Below, one piece after another: positions 50,330 to 58,514 of a DNA stretch of 64,000 nucleotides. The notes beneath the pieces are model-generated. The model did not search any database, was not told the DNA's origin, and was given only the letters and a program-made list of their open reading frames with translations. Both the position numbers and the translations under genes were made by a program. Origin of the DNA: CAVONV01 sp963697355 (GTDB lineage Bacteria; Acidobacteriota; Vicinamibacteria; Marinacidobacterales; DATDRI01); the NCBI GenBank assembly GCA_963697355.1, contig CAVONV010000023.1, positions 806,001 through 870,000 on the forward strand, in the 5' to 3' direction. Positions within the stretch are counted from its first letter, which is position 1. Every line of letters begins with the position of its first letter.

Positions 50330-50959
50330 TTGGCTAGGTATCGTGGATCGGTTTGCCGGCTTTGCCGGCGCGAGGGAATGAAGCTCTTCTTGAAGGGGGA
50401 TCGTTGCCTGACAGAGAAGTGCGCGATCGAAAAGCGTAACTTTGCCCCGGGCGAACAAGGAAAGAGCCGTCGCGCTAGGATTCAGGGCTACGGACTGCAG
50501 CTTCGTGAGAAACAAAAGGTCAAGCGCATTTACGGCCTGCTCGAGAAGCAGTTCCACATCAATTTCGAACGGGCGGAGCGTCAGCGAGGTATTACCGGCG
50601 AGATCCTCCTGCAGTTGCTCGAAAGGCGGCTCGACAATGCCATATACCGTCTTGGATTCGCCAGCTCGCGAAGGCAGGCAAGGCTGGTAGTTCGACATGG
50701 ACACGTAAGAGTCAACGATCGCCGGGTCAATATTCCGTCCTATATTCTGGGTGAAGGCGAAACACTGTCGTTCAGCCCAAAGTACGCCAAGAATCCGTTT
50801 CTACTGCAATCGCTCGAATCTGCGAAGAGTCGTGGTGTTCCAAAATGGTTGGAACTCGACGAAGAACAAAAGACCGGCAAAGTGATATCGCTTCCCACTC
50901 GCGACGATGTGGGATTGCCGGTTCAAGAGCAACTCATCGTCGAACTGTACTCCAAGTAG
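50330..50959 (+). CDS. rpsD: 30S ribosomal protein S4 (zinc type)
   Basis: 209 residues from TTG 50330. GGAGG (50317-50321) sits at the right distance, and the start gives ARYRGSVCRLCRREG; the ATG at 50315 lies before the ribosome binding site. CRLC plus DRCLTEKC form the zinc knuckle. The S4 domain has LERRLDNAIYRLGFASSRRQARLVVRHGHVRVN (part). It is a primary 16S binder, fidelity protein and alpha-operon regulator in E. coli. Confidence 0.97.
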   Translation: MARYRGSVCRLCRREGMKLFLKGDRCLTEKCAIEKRNFAPGEQGKSRRARIQGYGLQLREKQKVKRIYGLLEKQFHINFERAERQRGITGEILLQLLERRLDNAIYRLGFASSRRQARLVVRHGHVRVNDRRVNIPSYILGEGETLSFSPKYAKNPFLLQSLESAKSRGVPKWLELDEEQKTGKVISLPTRDDVGLPVQEQLIVELYSK

Positions 50960-50991
50960 TTACGGGTAGGACCTGAGGAGGATTTAAGAGA

Positions 50992-51948
50992 ATGCTCTGG
51001 AAGGGATTTCAGAAGCCCAAGCGGCTCGAAGTAGACCGAGACACTTTAACTGACCGCTATGGTCGGTTCTTTGCCCAGCCTTTCGAAAGGGGATTCGGGA
51101 CCACGGTGGGGAATGCGCTTCGACGCGTACTCTTGTCTTCTATCGAAGGCGCCGCCATCACCGCCGTCAAGATCGAGGGTGTGCTGCACGAGTTCTCTCC
51201 GATACCGGGTGCGTTGGAGGATACGACAGAGATCATCTTGAATCTCAAACGGGTGCCCTTCAAAATGCACGTGGACGAGCCAAAAACCGTCTACCTCAGG
51301 GCAACCGGGGAGAAGGCGGTCACGGCAAAAGACATCGAGGTAGACGCCGACGTGGAGGTGCTGGACCCCGATGTTCATATTGCAAACCTAGCGGCGGGGG
51401 CTGAGCTCAACATCGAGATGCGCCTCAAGAACGGGCGAGGCTATGTCTCAGCGGAGAAGAACTTCGATGAGGACCTCACCATAGGATATATCCCGCTGGA
51501 TTCCGTGCATACGCCAATCAAGAAGGTGAACTATGTCATTGACGCGGCGCGTGTCGGCCAAGCGACCGATTACGACAAGCTGACCCTGGACCTGTGGAGC
51601 AACGGCTGCGTGACGCCTCCCGAAGCGATGGGGCTCGCTGCAAAGTTGTTGAAAGACCACCTGACGATCTTCATCAATTTTGAAGAAGAGGTGCCAAGAG
51701 AGGAAGTCAAGGTCGACACGGAACGCCAAGGTCTCGACGAGCATCTGGACCGTAGCGTGGATGAGTTGGAGCTCTCGGTTCGCTCTTATAACTGCTTGAA
51801 GAACGCCAACATCCAGACTATCGGCGAGTTGGTGCAGAAGAGCGAAGCAGAGATGCTGAGGACGAAGAACTTCGGACGCAAGTCCCTGAACGAGATCAAG
51901 GAGATCCTCACGACTATGGGGCTGTCCCTAGGGATGAGGATAGAATAG
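50992..51948 (+). CDS. rpoA: RNA polymerase alpha subunit
   Basis: 318 residues. The N-terminal dimerisation domain (~1-230) contains FERGFGTTVGNALRRVLLSSIEGAAITAV (part) and HEFSPIPGALED. The linker leads to the C-terminal domain ELSVRSYNCLKNANIQTIGELVQKSEAEMLRTKNFGRKSLNEIKE (part), which binds UP elements and activators. GAGGAGG precedes the start. It is followed by rplQ after 4 bp. Confidence 0.98.
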   Translation: MLWKGFQKPKRLEVDRDTLTDRYGRFFAQPFERGFGTTVGNALRRVLLSSIEGAAITAVKIEGVLHEFSPIPGALEDTTEIILNLKRVPFKMHVDEPKTVYLRATGEKAVTAKDIEVDADVEVLDPDVHIANLAAGAELNIEMRLKNGRGYVSAEKNFDEDLTIGYIPLDSVHTPIKKVNYVIDAARVGQATDYDKLTLDLWSNGCVTPPEAMGLAAKLLKDHLTIFINFEEEVPREEVKVDTERQGLDEHLDRSVDELELSVRSYNCLKNANIQTIGELVQKSEAEMLRTKNFGRKSLNEIKEILTTMGLSLGMRIE

Positions 51949-51952
51949 TCCC

Positions 51953-52600
51953 ATGAGACATAGAGTAGCTCATCGCAAGCTGGGCCGTACTTCGGAGCAC
52001 CGGCTCAGCTTGCTCCGTAACTTGACATCGGCACTCATCCTACACGAGCGTATCCGAACCACTCTAGCGAAGGCGAAGGAGTTGCGACCTTTCGCGGAGA
52101 GGCTCGTTACCTTGGGGAAGAAAGACTCACTTCACGCGAGACGACAAGCCCTAAAGGTCATTCCTCGAAAGAATGTCGTTGCCAAGCTGTTCAACGAAAT
52201 TTCGCCGCGTTTCGCCGAGCGTCCGGGTGGTTATACGCGTATTCTGAAACTTGACCCCCGGAAAGGCGACGGCGCCGAAATGGCGTTTATCGAGTTTGTT
52301 GACTACGAGTTTTCGCCTACCAAGGAAGCCGCGACCGGCAAGAAGCCGAAGGAAGACAAGAAATCGAAAAAGAAGGAAGCAAAGGAAAAGAAAGAATCCA
52401 AGGCTGAGAAGGCTAAGCCGAAAGAGACTGAAGAGCAGCCGGCCGCCAAGAAAAAGGCAGCCAAGAAAACGGCTACCAAGAAGGCGACGAAGAAGACAGC
52501 CAAGAAAGTAGCCAAGAAAACGACCAGCAAGAAGACGGCTGCCAAGAAGACCGCCACAAAGAAGACTTCGAAGAAGGCAGCCAAGAAGAAGACGGGTTAG
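51953..52600 (+). CDS. rplQ: 50S ribosomal protein L17 with lysine/alanine-rich tail
   Basis: 215 residues. Residues 1-~118 are L17 (MRHRVAHRKLGRTSEHRLSL, LRNLTSALILHERIRTT, GYTRILKLDPRKGDGAEMA). From ~125 to the end the protein is a Lys/Ala/Thr-rich tail (repeated KKTAKK, KKAAKK units) like histone H1 tails, roughly 90 residues of strong positive charge. Such a tail could bind rRNA or DNA; this is inference. Last gene of the ribosomal block. A strong bidirectional terminator lies about 60 bp downstream. Confidence 0.95.
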   Translation: MRHRVAHRKLGRTSEHRLSLLRNLTSALILHERIRTTLAKAKELRPFAERLVTLGKKDSLHARRQALKVIPRKNVVAKLFNEISPRFAERPGGYTRILKLDPRKGDGAEMAFIEFVDYEFSPTKEAATGKKPKEDKKSKKKEAKEKKESKAEKAKPKETEEQPAAKKKAAKKTATKKATKKTAKKVAKKTTSKKTAAKKTATKKTSKKAAKKKTG

Positions 52601-52620
52601 AAGTTAGTGGCCCCGTAAAT

Positions 52621-52648
52621 AGTTACCAGTGAACAGTAACCAGTAGCA
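52621..52648 (+). repeat. 7-bp tandem repeat, AGTNACC type
   Basis: AGTTACC, AGTGAAC, AGTAACC, AGTAGCA between rplQ and its terminator, 7-bp register. Confidence 0.8.
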
Positions 52649-52654
52649 AAAAAG

Positions 52655-52696
52655 AAGGGGACAGGCCGGCGAAATGCCCTGCCTGTCCCCTTTTTG
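52655..52696. terminator. bidirectional terminator made of a GGGGACAG palindrome
   Basis: AAGGGGACAGGC (52655-52666) pairs with GCCTGTCCCCTT (52681-52692), with an inner GGC-GAAAT-GCC stem. It is flanked by an A-run on the left and a T-run on the right, so it can stop both rplQ (plus) and the EF-G-like gene (minus), which converge here. It belongs to the same palindrome family as 7228-7367. Confidence 0.8.
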
Positions 52697-52707
52697 TTTC
52701 TACTAAA

Positions 52708-52836
52708 CCGTCACCGGTGCTACTGGCTTCTGCCTTGTTCTCCAACCACTGGTCACGGGTCTCTGTCCACTGGATACTGGCTACTGTTCACTGGCTTCTC
52801 GCCACTGGTCACTGGTCACTGGTCACTGGTCACTAC
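52708..52836 (-). repeat. 7-bp repeats, reverse orientation
   Basis: Many ACTGG-containing heptamers. The clearest part is four consecutive GGTCACT units at 52807-52834; its reverse complement AGTGACC is the forward unit seen after rplQ. The array abuts the stop of the minus-strand EF-G-like gene. Confidence 0.85.
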
Positions 52837-54929
52837 TACTTCTCTCTCTCCTCCTTCTCCCTCTTCTTCTCCTCGATGATCTTCTGCTGGGATTGAGCCG
52901 GGACCTGCTCATAATGAGAAAATTCCATGTGGAAGGCGCCACGACCACCGGTCATCGAAGTCAAAACAGGCTCGTAGGTGAGCATTTCAGCCATGGGAAC
53001 CTGGGCTTTGATCGAGGTCTGTGAGCCTTTCTTGTCCATGCCCTGGGTGCGGCCCCGGCGGGAGTTGAGATCCCCTAGGACGTCACCCGTCGTCTCGTCT
53101 GGGACCGAGACCTCCACGTTCATGATGGGCTCGAGAAGAATGGGCCGGCAAGCAGCCATGCCTTCCTTGAATGCCAACGAACCCGCAATCTTGAATGCCA
53201 TTTCGGACGAGTCCACATCGTGGTGTTTTCCGTCGTAGACCGATGCCTTGAAACCCATCATGGGGAATCCGGCCAGGAACCCCTTCATCCGGGCTTCCTG
53301 GATACCTTTTTCCACGGCGGGCACGTATTGTTTGGGAATGGAACCTCCGAAGATGTCGTTGACGAACTCGAAATCCTTATCTCGAGGAAGAGGCTCGAAG
53401 CGCACCCAGCAATCGGCAAATTGTCCGTGTCCGCCGGTTTGTTTTTTGTGCCGACCATGGGCCTCGGCACTGGCGGTAATCGTCTCTCGATAAGGGACCT
53501 TGGGTGGGCGCAAATCCACCTCCACACCGAACTTGCGCTTCAATCGACCCACAGTGACCTCGATATGGAGTTGACCGGTACCTGAGAGGATCAGCTCATT
53601 GCTTGCAGCATCACGATGATAGGCCAATATGAGATCTTCTTCCACGAGGCGTTGCATGGCTTGACTGATTTTCTCTTCGTCCCCTCGTGATTTGGGCTCG
53701 ATAGCGAAGCTGATGACTGGCTCGGGAAATATGAGCTTCTCGTACACGATGGGCGCGGACTTGTCGCAGAGTGTGTCTCCTGTCGCCGTTTCCTTGAGCT
53801 TGGCGACGGCAGCCAAGTCTCCCGCCTTCACGCTGTCGACGGAGACAGAGTTTTTTCCCTGCAGCAGCGATAGGCTACCTAGGCGCTCTGTGACGTCCTT
53901 GTCCACGTTATGGCAAGCGGTATCGGCCTTGATCGAGCCGGTCATCACGCGGAACATGGTGATTCGTCCGGCATAGGGGTCGGCGATCGTTTTGAACACA
54001 AAAGCCGAGGCCGGTTCCGATTCCGAGACCGTTCGTTCGATTTCCTCACCATTGGCCGGATTTTTGCCCTTGGCGGGGCCGCGGTCTAGTGGGGAAGGGC
54101 AAATATCGACGATATAATCCATCAGCTTGTGAATACCGATGTTGTGCGTAGCGGAAGTGGCAACGACGGGGAATATTCGGCATTCCCAGATCTCTTTCTT
54201 GAGGCCTTCTGTAAGCTCTTCCTCGGTCAGTTCGCCGGCCTCGAAGAACTTCTCCATCAAGGCGTCGTCTCCTTCGGCCACCATTTCCACAAGGTCGTTT
54301 CGGCCGGACTCGGCCTGGTCTTTCAGGTCGCCGGGGATTTCTTCTTCCTTGAAAGAGCCCTTCTCATCGCCAGACCACACGAGAGCCTTCATCCGGATCA
54401 AGTCTATGACACCACGGAAGTCCTTCTCTTCTCCGAGTGGGAGTTGGAGGGGAATAGCGGTGCGTCCGAAGGCTTGCTGGAGCGACTCGAGGGTTCTTCC
54501 AAAGCTGGATCGGTCGCGATCGAGCCGATTGACCACGATTAGGCGTGGTAAGCTGAACTCCTCGGCGAAGCTCCACACCTTTTCCGTCTGTACCTCCACC
54601 CCCGCTACTGCGCAAACGTTGATGATCGCGGCATCGGCGACATGGAGGGCCAGGCGAGCTTCGCTAATGAAGTTGCCATAGCCGGGTGTGTCGAGCAGAT
54701 TCAGTTTGGTCTTCTTCCACTCGCAAAAGGCGAGTGACGTGGAAAGACTGATTTGGCGTTCAACCTCGTCTTCCTCAAAATCGGTGACCGTATTGCCTTC
54801 TTCTACCTTTCCCAAGCGGTTGACGGCTCCGGAATCGAAGAGCATTGCGGAGGCAAGGGAGGTCTTCCCAGAGCCGCCATGGCCGACAATAGCGACATTC
54901 CTGATGTTGGCGGTATCGTAGATCTTCAT
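52836..54929 (-). CDS. EF-G-like translational GTPase (EF-G-2 type)
   Basis: 697 residues from ATG 54929, with GGAGGAAT upstream. G1 is GHGGSGKTSLASAM. Switch II reads DTPGYGNF: Tyr replaces the catalytic His of canonical EF-G. The specificity loop is NRLD instead of NKxD. Later domains keep KKQTGGHGQFADCW, MGFKASVYDGKHHDVDSSEMAFKIA (part) and MEFSHYEQVPAQ. This matches the EF-G-2 subfamily of unknown exact role (a Thermus example has APGYGDF, from memory). It probably binds the ribosome with altered GTP turnover. Canonical fusA is at 32959. Confidence 0.9.
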   Translation of the reverse strand: MKIYDTANIRNVAIVGHGGSGKTSLASAMLFDSGAVNRLGKVEEGNTVTDFEEDEVERQISLSTSLAFCEWKKTKLNLLDTPGYGNFISEARLALHVADAAIINVCAVAGVEVQTEKVWSFAEEFSLPRLIVVNRLDRDRSSFGRTLESLQQAFGRTAIPLQLPLGEEKDFRGVIDLIRMKALVWSGDEKGSFKEEEIPGDLKDQAESGRNDLVEMVAEGDDALMEKFFEAGELTEEELTEGLKKEIWECRIFPVVATSATHNIGIHKLMDYIVDICPSPLDRGPAKGKNPANGEEIERTVSESEPASAFVFKTIADPYAGRITMFRVMTGSIKADTACHNVDKDVTERLGSLSLLQGKNSVSVDSVKAGDLAAVAKLKETATGDTLCDKSAPIVYEKLIFPEPVISFAIEPKSRGDEEKISQAMQRLVEEDLILAYHRDAASNELILSGTGQLHIEVTVGRLKRKFGVEVDLRPPKVPYRETITASAEAHGRHKKQTGGHGQFADCWVRFEPLPRDKDFEFVNDIFGGSIPKQYVPAVEKGIQEARMKGFLAGFPMMGFKASVYDGKHHDVDSSEMAFKIAGSLAFKEGMAACRPILLEPIMNVEVSVPDETTGDVLGDLNSRRGRTQGMDKKGSQTSIKAQVPMAEMLTYEPVLTSMTGGRGAFHMEFSHYEQVPAQSQQKIIEEKKREKEEREK

Positions 54930-55113
54930 TATTCCTCCGTAAACTTTGTTTTACACTCGGGAACGCAGCCCGTTCCTTGAACCTCAAGCGGGTGAGCGTC
55001 TCCAGGTTGGCGCAAACCCTCGAGCGGGGGAGCGGCTACCTAGTCGAGAGGATGGCCCGCCTCGCCCCGGGGGAGAGATTATAGCATCGGCTACTTTGGA
55101 GTCGCAACGCATG

Positions 55114-55119
55114 TATAAT
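55114..55119 (+). promoter_or_regulatory. candidate -10 box for the PilM-like operon
   Basis: TATAAT at 55114-55119 is perfect, but I see no good -35 at 16-18 bp. The predicted start would be about 4 bases before ATG 55130, implying a nearly leaderless message. Confidence 0.35.
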
Positions 55120-55129
55120 CACTTTGAAC

Positions 55130-56002
55130 ATGTCGATAGCGGGATGGTTGGAGCGGAGCCGGACCAGTTATGGTGTGGCCTTTGCCGCAGATTGTCTGGT
55201 GGTTTCGCGGTGGAGTAACGGTGGCGGCAAGGGTGGTTCAGCCGAGACCCGGCGTTGCGAGATGCCATCGGATCTCGTGTCTCTGTCTGCCGTCGAGCCC
55301 AACATCAAAGCGGTGTCCAAACTGGCTCAGTTGACCGAGCAGAAACTGGAAGAAGTGGGGGGCGTGGGCCATCAGGTGGCACTCGTTCTACCTGATTTGG
55401 CGATTCGGGCCTTTGTGTTTCCCTCGGAGATAAACGCTCGCCCCACCGAGTTGATGGCCAGGATAGCACCGAGGCTCTCGTATCCTCGATCAGAGGCGCG
55501 AATGGACATTTGGCAGGCACCGGCGGGTTGGACTCTGGCGGCGGCAGTTCGTAACGTGGTTTTGCGCCAGTATGAACAGGCGCTCGAAGCTCTGGGTTGC
55601 CAGGTCGTTTGGGTGGATGGTGCCAGCTTGATCCCGATACCGGGCTGGGCGGGCGACGCCCTAGAACGAAGCCGAGCGTCTCAAGGTGAAACAAGCGTCT
55701 ATGTGCAGCTGTACCCTGGGCACTACACGTTGAGTGTGATGCGGAATGCCGACATGTTGGATGTCAGAACAAAGCTCCGGGATTCGGGAGATGAGGAGCG
55801 GATTGCAGAACACCTGCTAAGGCTCCCATTCTTGTTTGGTGCAAAGGAGTGTGATCGCATCTTGGTCGAGGGGCAGGGAGCCGCCGGAGTGGCCGATGCA
55901 CTCGCGGGCCGCGGGCTGGCCCGGGAGAGGATTCAATTGGGGGCGCTCGATGAAGAAGCGCATCTGGCTCACCTGCTGGAGACTCTCTTGCGGAGACTCT
56001 AG
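55130..56002 (+). CDS. PilM/GspL-like pilus or secretion assembly protein
   Basis: 290 residues from ATG 55130. It is weakly similar to PilM/GspL actin-like proteins: an N-terminal segment DCLVVSRWS, then LVLPDLAIRAFVFP and a central MDIWQ...AAVRNVVLRQYEQALEALGCQVVWVDGASLIP (part) that matches the pattern of PilM domain 1C/2A. The nucleotide-binding glycine motifs are not obvious, so it may not bind ATP. The following three genes look like PilN, PilO and PilP, which supports the call more than the sequence itself does. No membrane segment. Confidence 0.6.
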   Translation: MSIAGWLERSRTSYGVAFAADCLVVSRWSNGGGKGGSAETRRCEMPSDLVSLSAVEPNIKAVSKLAQLTEQKLEEVGGVGHQVALVLPDLAIRAFVFPSEINARPTELMARIAPRLSYPRSEARMDIWQAPAGWTLAAAVRNVVLRQYEQALEALGCQVVWVDGASLIPIPGWAGDALERSRASQGETSVYVQLYPGHYTLSVMRNADMLDVRTKLRDSGDEERIAEHLLRLPFLFGAKECDRILVEGQGAAGVADALAGRGLARERIQLGALDEEAHLAHLLETLLRRL

Positions 56003-56177
56003 GATCAGCCGGCCGTGCCAGAGGGAGCACCATCAGGCTAATCGGGCCCGCCACCTAAGGTTCGCGGCTCTTGTCGCTGGCTCGAAGCAGCAAATCCGGA
56101 GAGATCGCGCGGGGGCCGCTGGGCTGCAAATAGTGGGCAATTAGTCATCGGAAAGAAGATCAATTGCAGGTCGAGCA

Positions 56178-56744
56178 TTGAAGAACGGGATCAATCTGGC
56201 AACGCATCCTCTTCGCGGCCGCGATGGGATGTTTGCCGCTATCGTGATACTAGCGCTTCTTGCCTTGGCGGCATCGGCAGCCCATGTGGCATTTGCTCTG
56301 CGTGCCAGGGGGACGATTGTGGAGCTCACGGAAGAGCTCGTGCGGATCGATGACCGCAATGGCATGCTGACGGATCAACTCCACGCTTCGCGCGAACGAG
56401 TTACGGCTCCTACCGCACGCAACATCCTCAGAGAGCTCCTTGCCATCCACGAATCCGGAACTACTCAATCCATTCCACCGGCAGAGGTGCTGGGCGAGCT
56501 GGCGCAGGTTTTTCCCACCGATGCGAGAACACTGTCGGTCGAGATTCTGTCTTTGCCGTCGGAGCAGACGCTTACTTTGGAAGTCGTGGCGGACTCCGCC
56601 AGTGCGGCGGCATCGCTTCTTTCCGGATTGTCCCAATCGCCTCTGGTCGCCGAAGCAGAAATTCTCGATGAGAGGCATCACACCGACGGGGGCGTCTTTT
56701 TGCGCATCGGCGCCAAATTGGGCTTAGCCGGGGTTGTGAAATGA
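56178..56744 (+). CDS. PilN-like membrane protein
   Basis: 188 residues from TTG 56178. The N-terminus KNGINLATHPLRGRDG resembles the INLAxRPxRxxR box by which PilN binds PilM. A single membrane helix (~20-40) and a coiled segment (~45-75) are followed by a ferredoxin-like domain with EVLGELAQVFPTDARTLSVEIL (part). Its stop overlaps the PilO-like start (ATGA). The 175-bp gap from the PilM-like gene carries no gene I can support. Confidence 0.65.
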   Translation: MKNGINLATHPLRGRDGMFAAIVILALLALAASAAHVAFALRARGTIVELTEELVRIDDRNGMLTDQLHASRERVTAPTARNILRELLAIHESGTTQSIPPAEVLGELAQVFPTDARTLSVEILSLPSEQTLTLEVVADSASAAASLLSGLSQSPLVAEAEILDERHHTDGGVFLRIGAKLGLAGVVK

Positions 56745-57265
56745 AGGGGCTGGTCATCGTTCTTGCGCTGGTCGCAGGCAATCTTTGTGGTTATTTGCTA
56801 GGAACAAAGCCCATGCTCGAGGAGCGAGAGACGCTCGAGTCTTCTCGAAAGGTATTGGAAGAAAGCTCGGTCGCCCAATCGGCGTTGTTCATGAAATGGA
56901 GGAGGCTCGAAGAGCTGCTGAAGCTCGCGGAAACGTCTCTCGAGCCGATTCACACGCGTGGGGACTCCTCTCAGTTTGCACTGCTTCGCGATGCCTTCCT
57001 GGAAGCCGAACGAGGGCTCCCGATCGAGCGGGGTGAACTGGTCCTCCGGCCCGTGCAGCGAGTCCCTGAGGGATTTCGCGGAGTACGGGTGCACCTGACC
57101 GCTACGGGAGATTTCGAGAGCCTGTTGAGGTATCTCAATCGAGTGTCTTTGCTCAAGGCCCCCATTGCGCCCATCGAGATAACGCTGGTAGAGAAACAGA
57201 AGGATGACGCACCTCTCGTGTTGAGCGGAACGTGGCTTGCCATGTGGCCCGAGGAGACGAGCTAG
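56741..57265 (+). CDS. PilO/GspM-like membrane protein
   Basis: 174 residues. Membrane helix at residues 3-20 (LVIVLALVAGNLCGYLLG), charged coiled-coil ~28-65, then a ferredoxin-like domain with VRVHLTATGDFESLLRYLNRV, typical of PilO. PilN and PilO form an inner-membrane heterodimer. It overlaps the upstream PilN-like gene (ATGA) and the downstream PilP-like gene. Confidence 0.65.
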   Translation: MKGLVIVLALVAGNLCGYLLGTKPMLEERETLESSRKVLEESSVAQSALFMKWRRLEELLKLAETSLEPIHTRGDSSQFALLRDAFLEAERGLPIERGELVLRPVQRVPEGFRGVRVHLTATGDFESLLRYLNRVSLLKAPIAPIEITLVEKQKDDAPLVLSGTWLAMWPEETS

Positions 57266-57783
57266 TGAAAAGGGTGGCACTATGGCTTGTTTTGTTCACG
57301 ATCCTGGGACTGGTATGGGTTGGATTCGATCGGCCATCGGGGTCGCGTGACGATCCTCAGAGTCGCTCGAGCAAGGAAGTCCCGTCGACCTCGAATGACG
57401 AGGCGTTTCCGGCCGGTTTTTCCGAGGAGACGATTGGACATTTGGAGAACTGGTTTCGGAAGATGGAAGCTTCGGAGAGCGGCTCGAAAAGAGCGGCCCT
57501 TCGCGACATATTCCGTAGAGGGACGGAGCCCGAGAGAGCATCGCCCGCTCCGACCGAAGCTCGCGAGCCGATCGTTGAAGTGGTCTTACCTCGCTTGACC
57601 GGTTTCGTTTTCGAAGGTGGCCAGCGCGGGCCCGTGGCGGCCATTCGATACGACGGTCGGATGTGGCTCGTTGAGGCCGGTGACACGATAGGCCCCTATC
57701 GTATCGAGAGTCTAGTGGCCGGTGAAGAGGTCGTACTGGTTGAACTAGAAAGTGGAGAAGAACTGAAGCTCTTGTTGCAATGA
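57265..57783 (+). CDS. PilP/GspC-like protein
   Basis: 172 residues from GTG 57265, which overlaps the preceding stop. One N-terminal hydrophobic segment (residues 2-18), a polar linker, then a C-terminal beta domain at ~110-172: LTGFVFEGGQRGPVAAIRYDGRMWLVEAGDTIGPYRIESL (part), the homology-region fold of PilP/GspC that contacts the secretin. No secretin gene (pilQ/gspD) follows. The next gene is on the other strand, so this set is incomplete or split. Confidence 0.6.
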   Translation: MKRVALWLVLFTILGLVWVGFDRPSGSRDDPQSRSSKEVPSTSNDEAFPAGFSEETIGHLENWFRKMEASESGSKRAALRDIFRRGTEPERASPAPTEAREPIVEVVLPRLTGFVFEGGQRGPVAAIRYDGRMWLVEAGDTIGPYRIESLVAGEEVVLVELESGEELKLLLQ

Positions 57784-57789
57784 AAGATG

Positions 57790-57817
57790 AAGGAGAAAGG
57801 TGGAAAGCTCCTTTTTC
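57790..57817. terminator. terminator between convergent genes
   Basis: AAGGAG (57790-57795) pairs with CTCCTT (57808-57813), followed by T's. It lies between the PilP-like stop (plus) and the unknown minus-strand gene, and probably serves both. Confidence 0.45.
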
Positions 57818-57836
57818 CTTTGTACTTTCCCCTAGA

Positions 57837-58514
57837 CTAGAATCTTAGATACCCGGCTGGAATGCCTGCGCCTCGTCCTTTTTGGCGAAGATCATTCGCC
57901 TTGGATGTTTTCTGAACTTCGAGTTGTTGGTTTTTGTCCCGCAATTGCTGTTGTTCGTTCTGTAGAGCGATCGCCTCCCCCGGGTCATAGGTGTTGCTGG
58001 CGAGTTGGTTAGCGGTAGGCACAACCGGTAGGCCGCCACTCCCAATGGTGGCGAGCTGTCTGTCAATCTCTTGGATCCGGTCGTTATTTTTGGCGATCTC
58101 TTCGTCGATCTTCTCGACCTCGGCTCTGTAGGCTTTGACCATCTGTTCGAAGAGAGAGATTTTTTGCTGTAGGGGCGCGTCATTGGGAATTGCCGTCGGT
58201 GCCGCCACCTCTTCCGACTCACCCGCCTCGCTTTCACCTTCGACCTCAGCTGATTCTGAGCTTTTTGATCCTCCTGAGCCTTCGCCGGAGCCGGGTCTTG
58301 CGGTGGTCGTCGACGGCACGGCGGTCGAAGTGAACATCGGTGATTTGACCCGGTTGAGGTCGTGCTCAGTGATGACCTGGGCTTCGGAGCCTTTTTCTTT
58401 GTTTTTGTTTCGTCTTTCTTTCTCTTTATTGGCCAAGTCGACCAAGGATTGGGCACCAGCGAATCCGGCGAAAGAAACGACGAGCAGCCAAATGAAAAAT
58501 GTTTGAGTCTTCAC
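57837..58514 (-). CDS. secreted coiled-coil protein of unknown function
   Basis: 225 residues from GTG 58514. Signal peptide (residues 1-21: TQTFFIWLLVVSFAGFAGAQ), then a lysine-rich EKERRNKNKEKG stretch, a low-complexity Ser/Gly/Glu linker (~65-105), and a coiled-coil part (~110-205) with KISLFEQMVKAYRAEVEKI and EIAKNNDRIQEIDRQLATI. I do not recognise the family. It is likely periplasmic. A promoter is placed at 58521-58549. Confidence 0.75.
   Translation of the reverse strand: MKTQTFFIWLLVVSFAGFAGAQSLVDLANKEKERRNKNKEKGSEAQVITEHDLNRVKSPMFTSTAVPSTTTARPGSGEGSGGSKSSESAEVEGESEAGESEEVAAPTAIPNDAPLQQKISLFEQMVKAYRAEVEKIDEEIAKNNDRIQEIDRQLATIGSGGLPVVPTANQLASNTYDPGEAIALQNEQQQLRDKNQQLEVQKTSKANDLRQKGRGAGIPAGYLRF

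Noticed and set aside
52708..52836. CRISPR array
   Set aside because: The units are 7 bp, without spacers, and no cas gene is present; it is a short tandem repeat.
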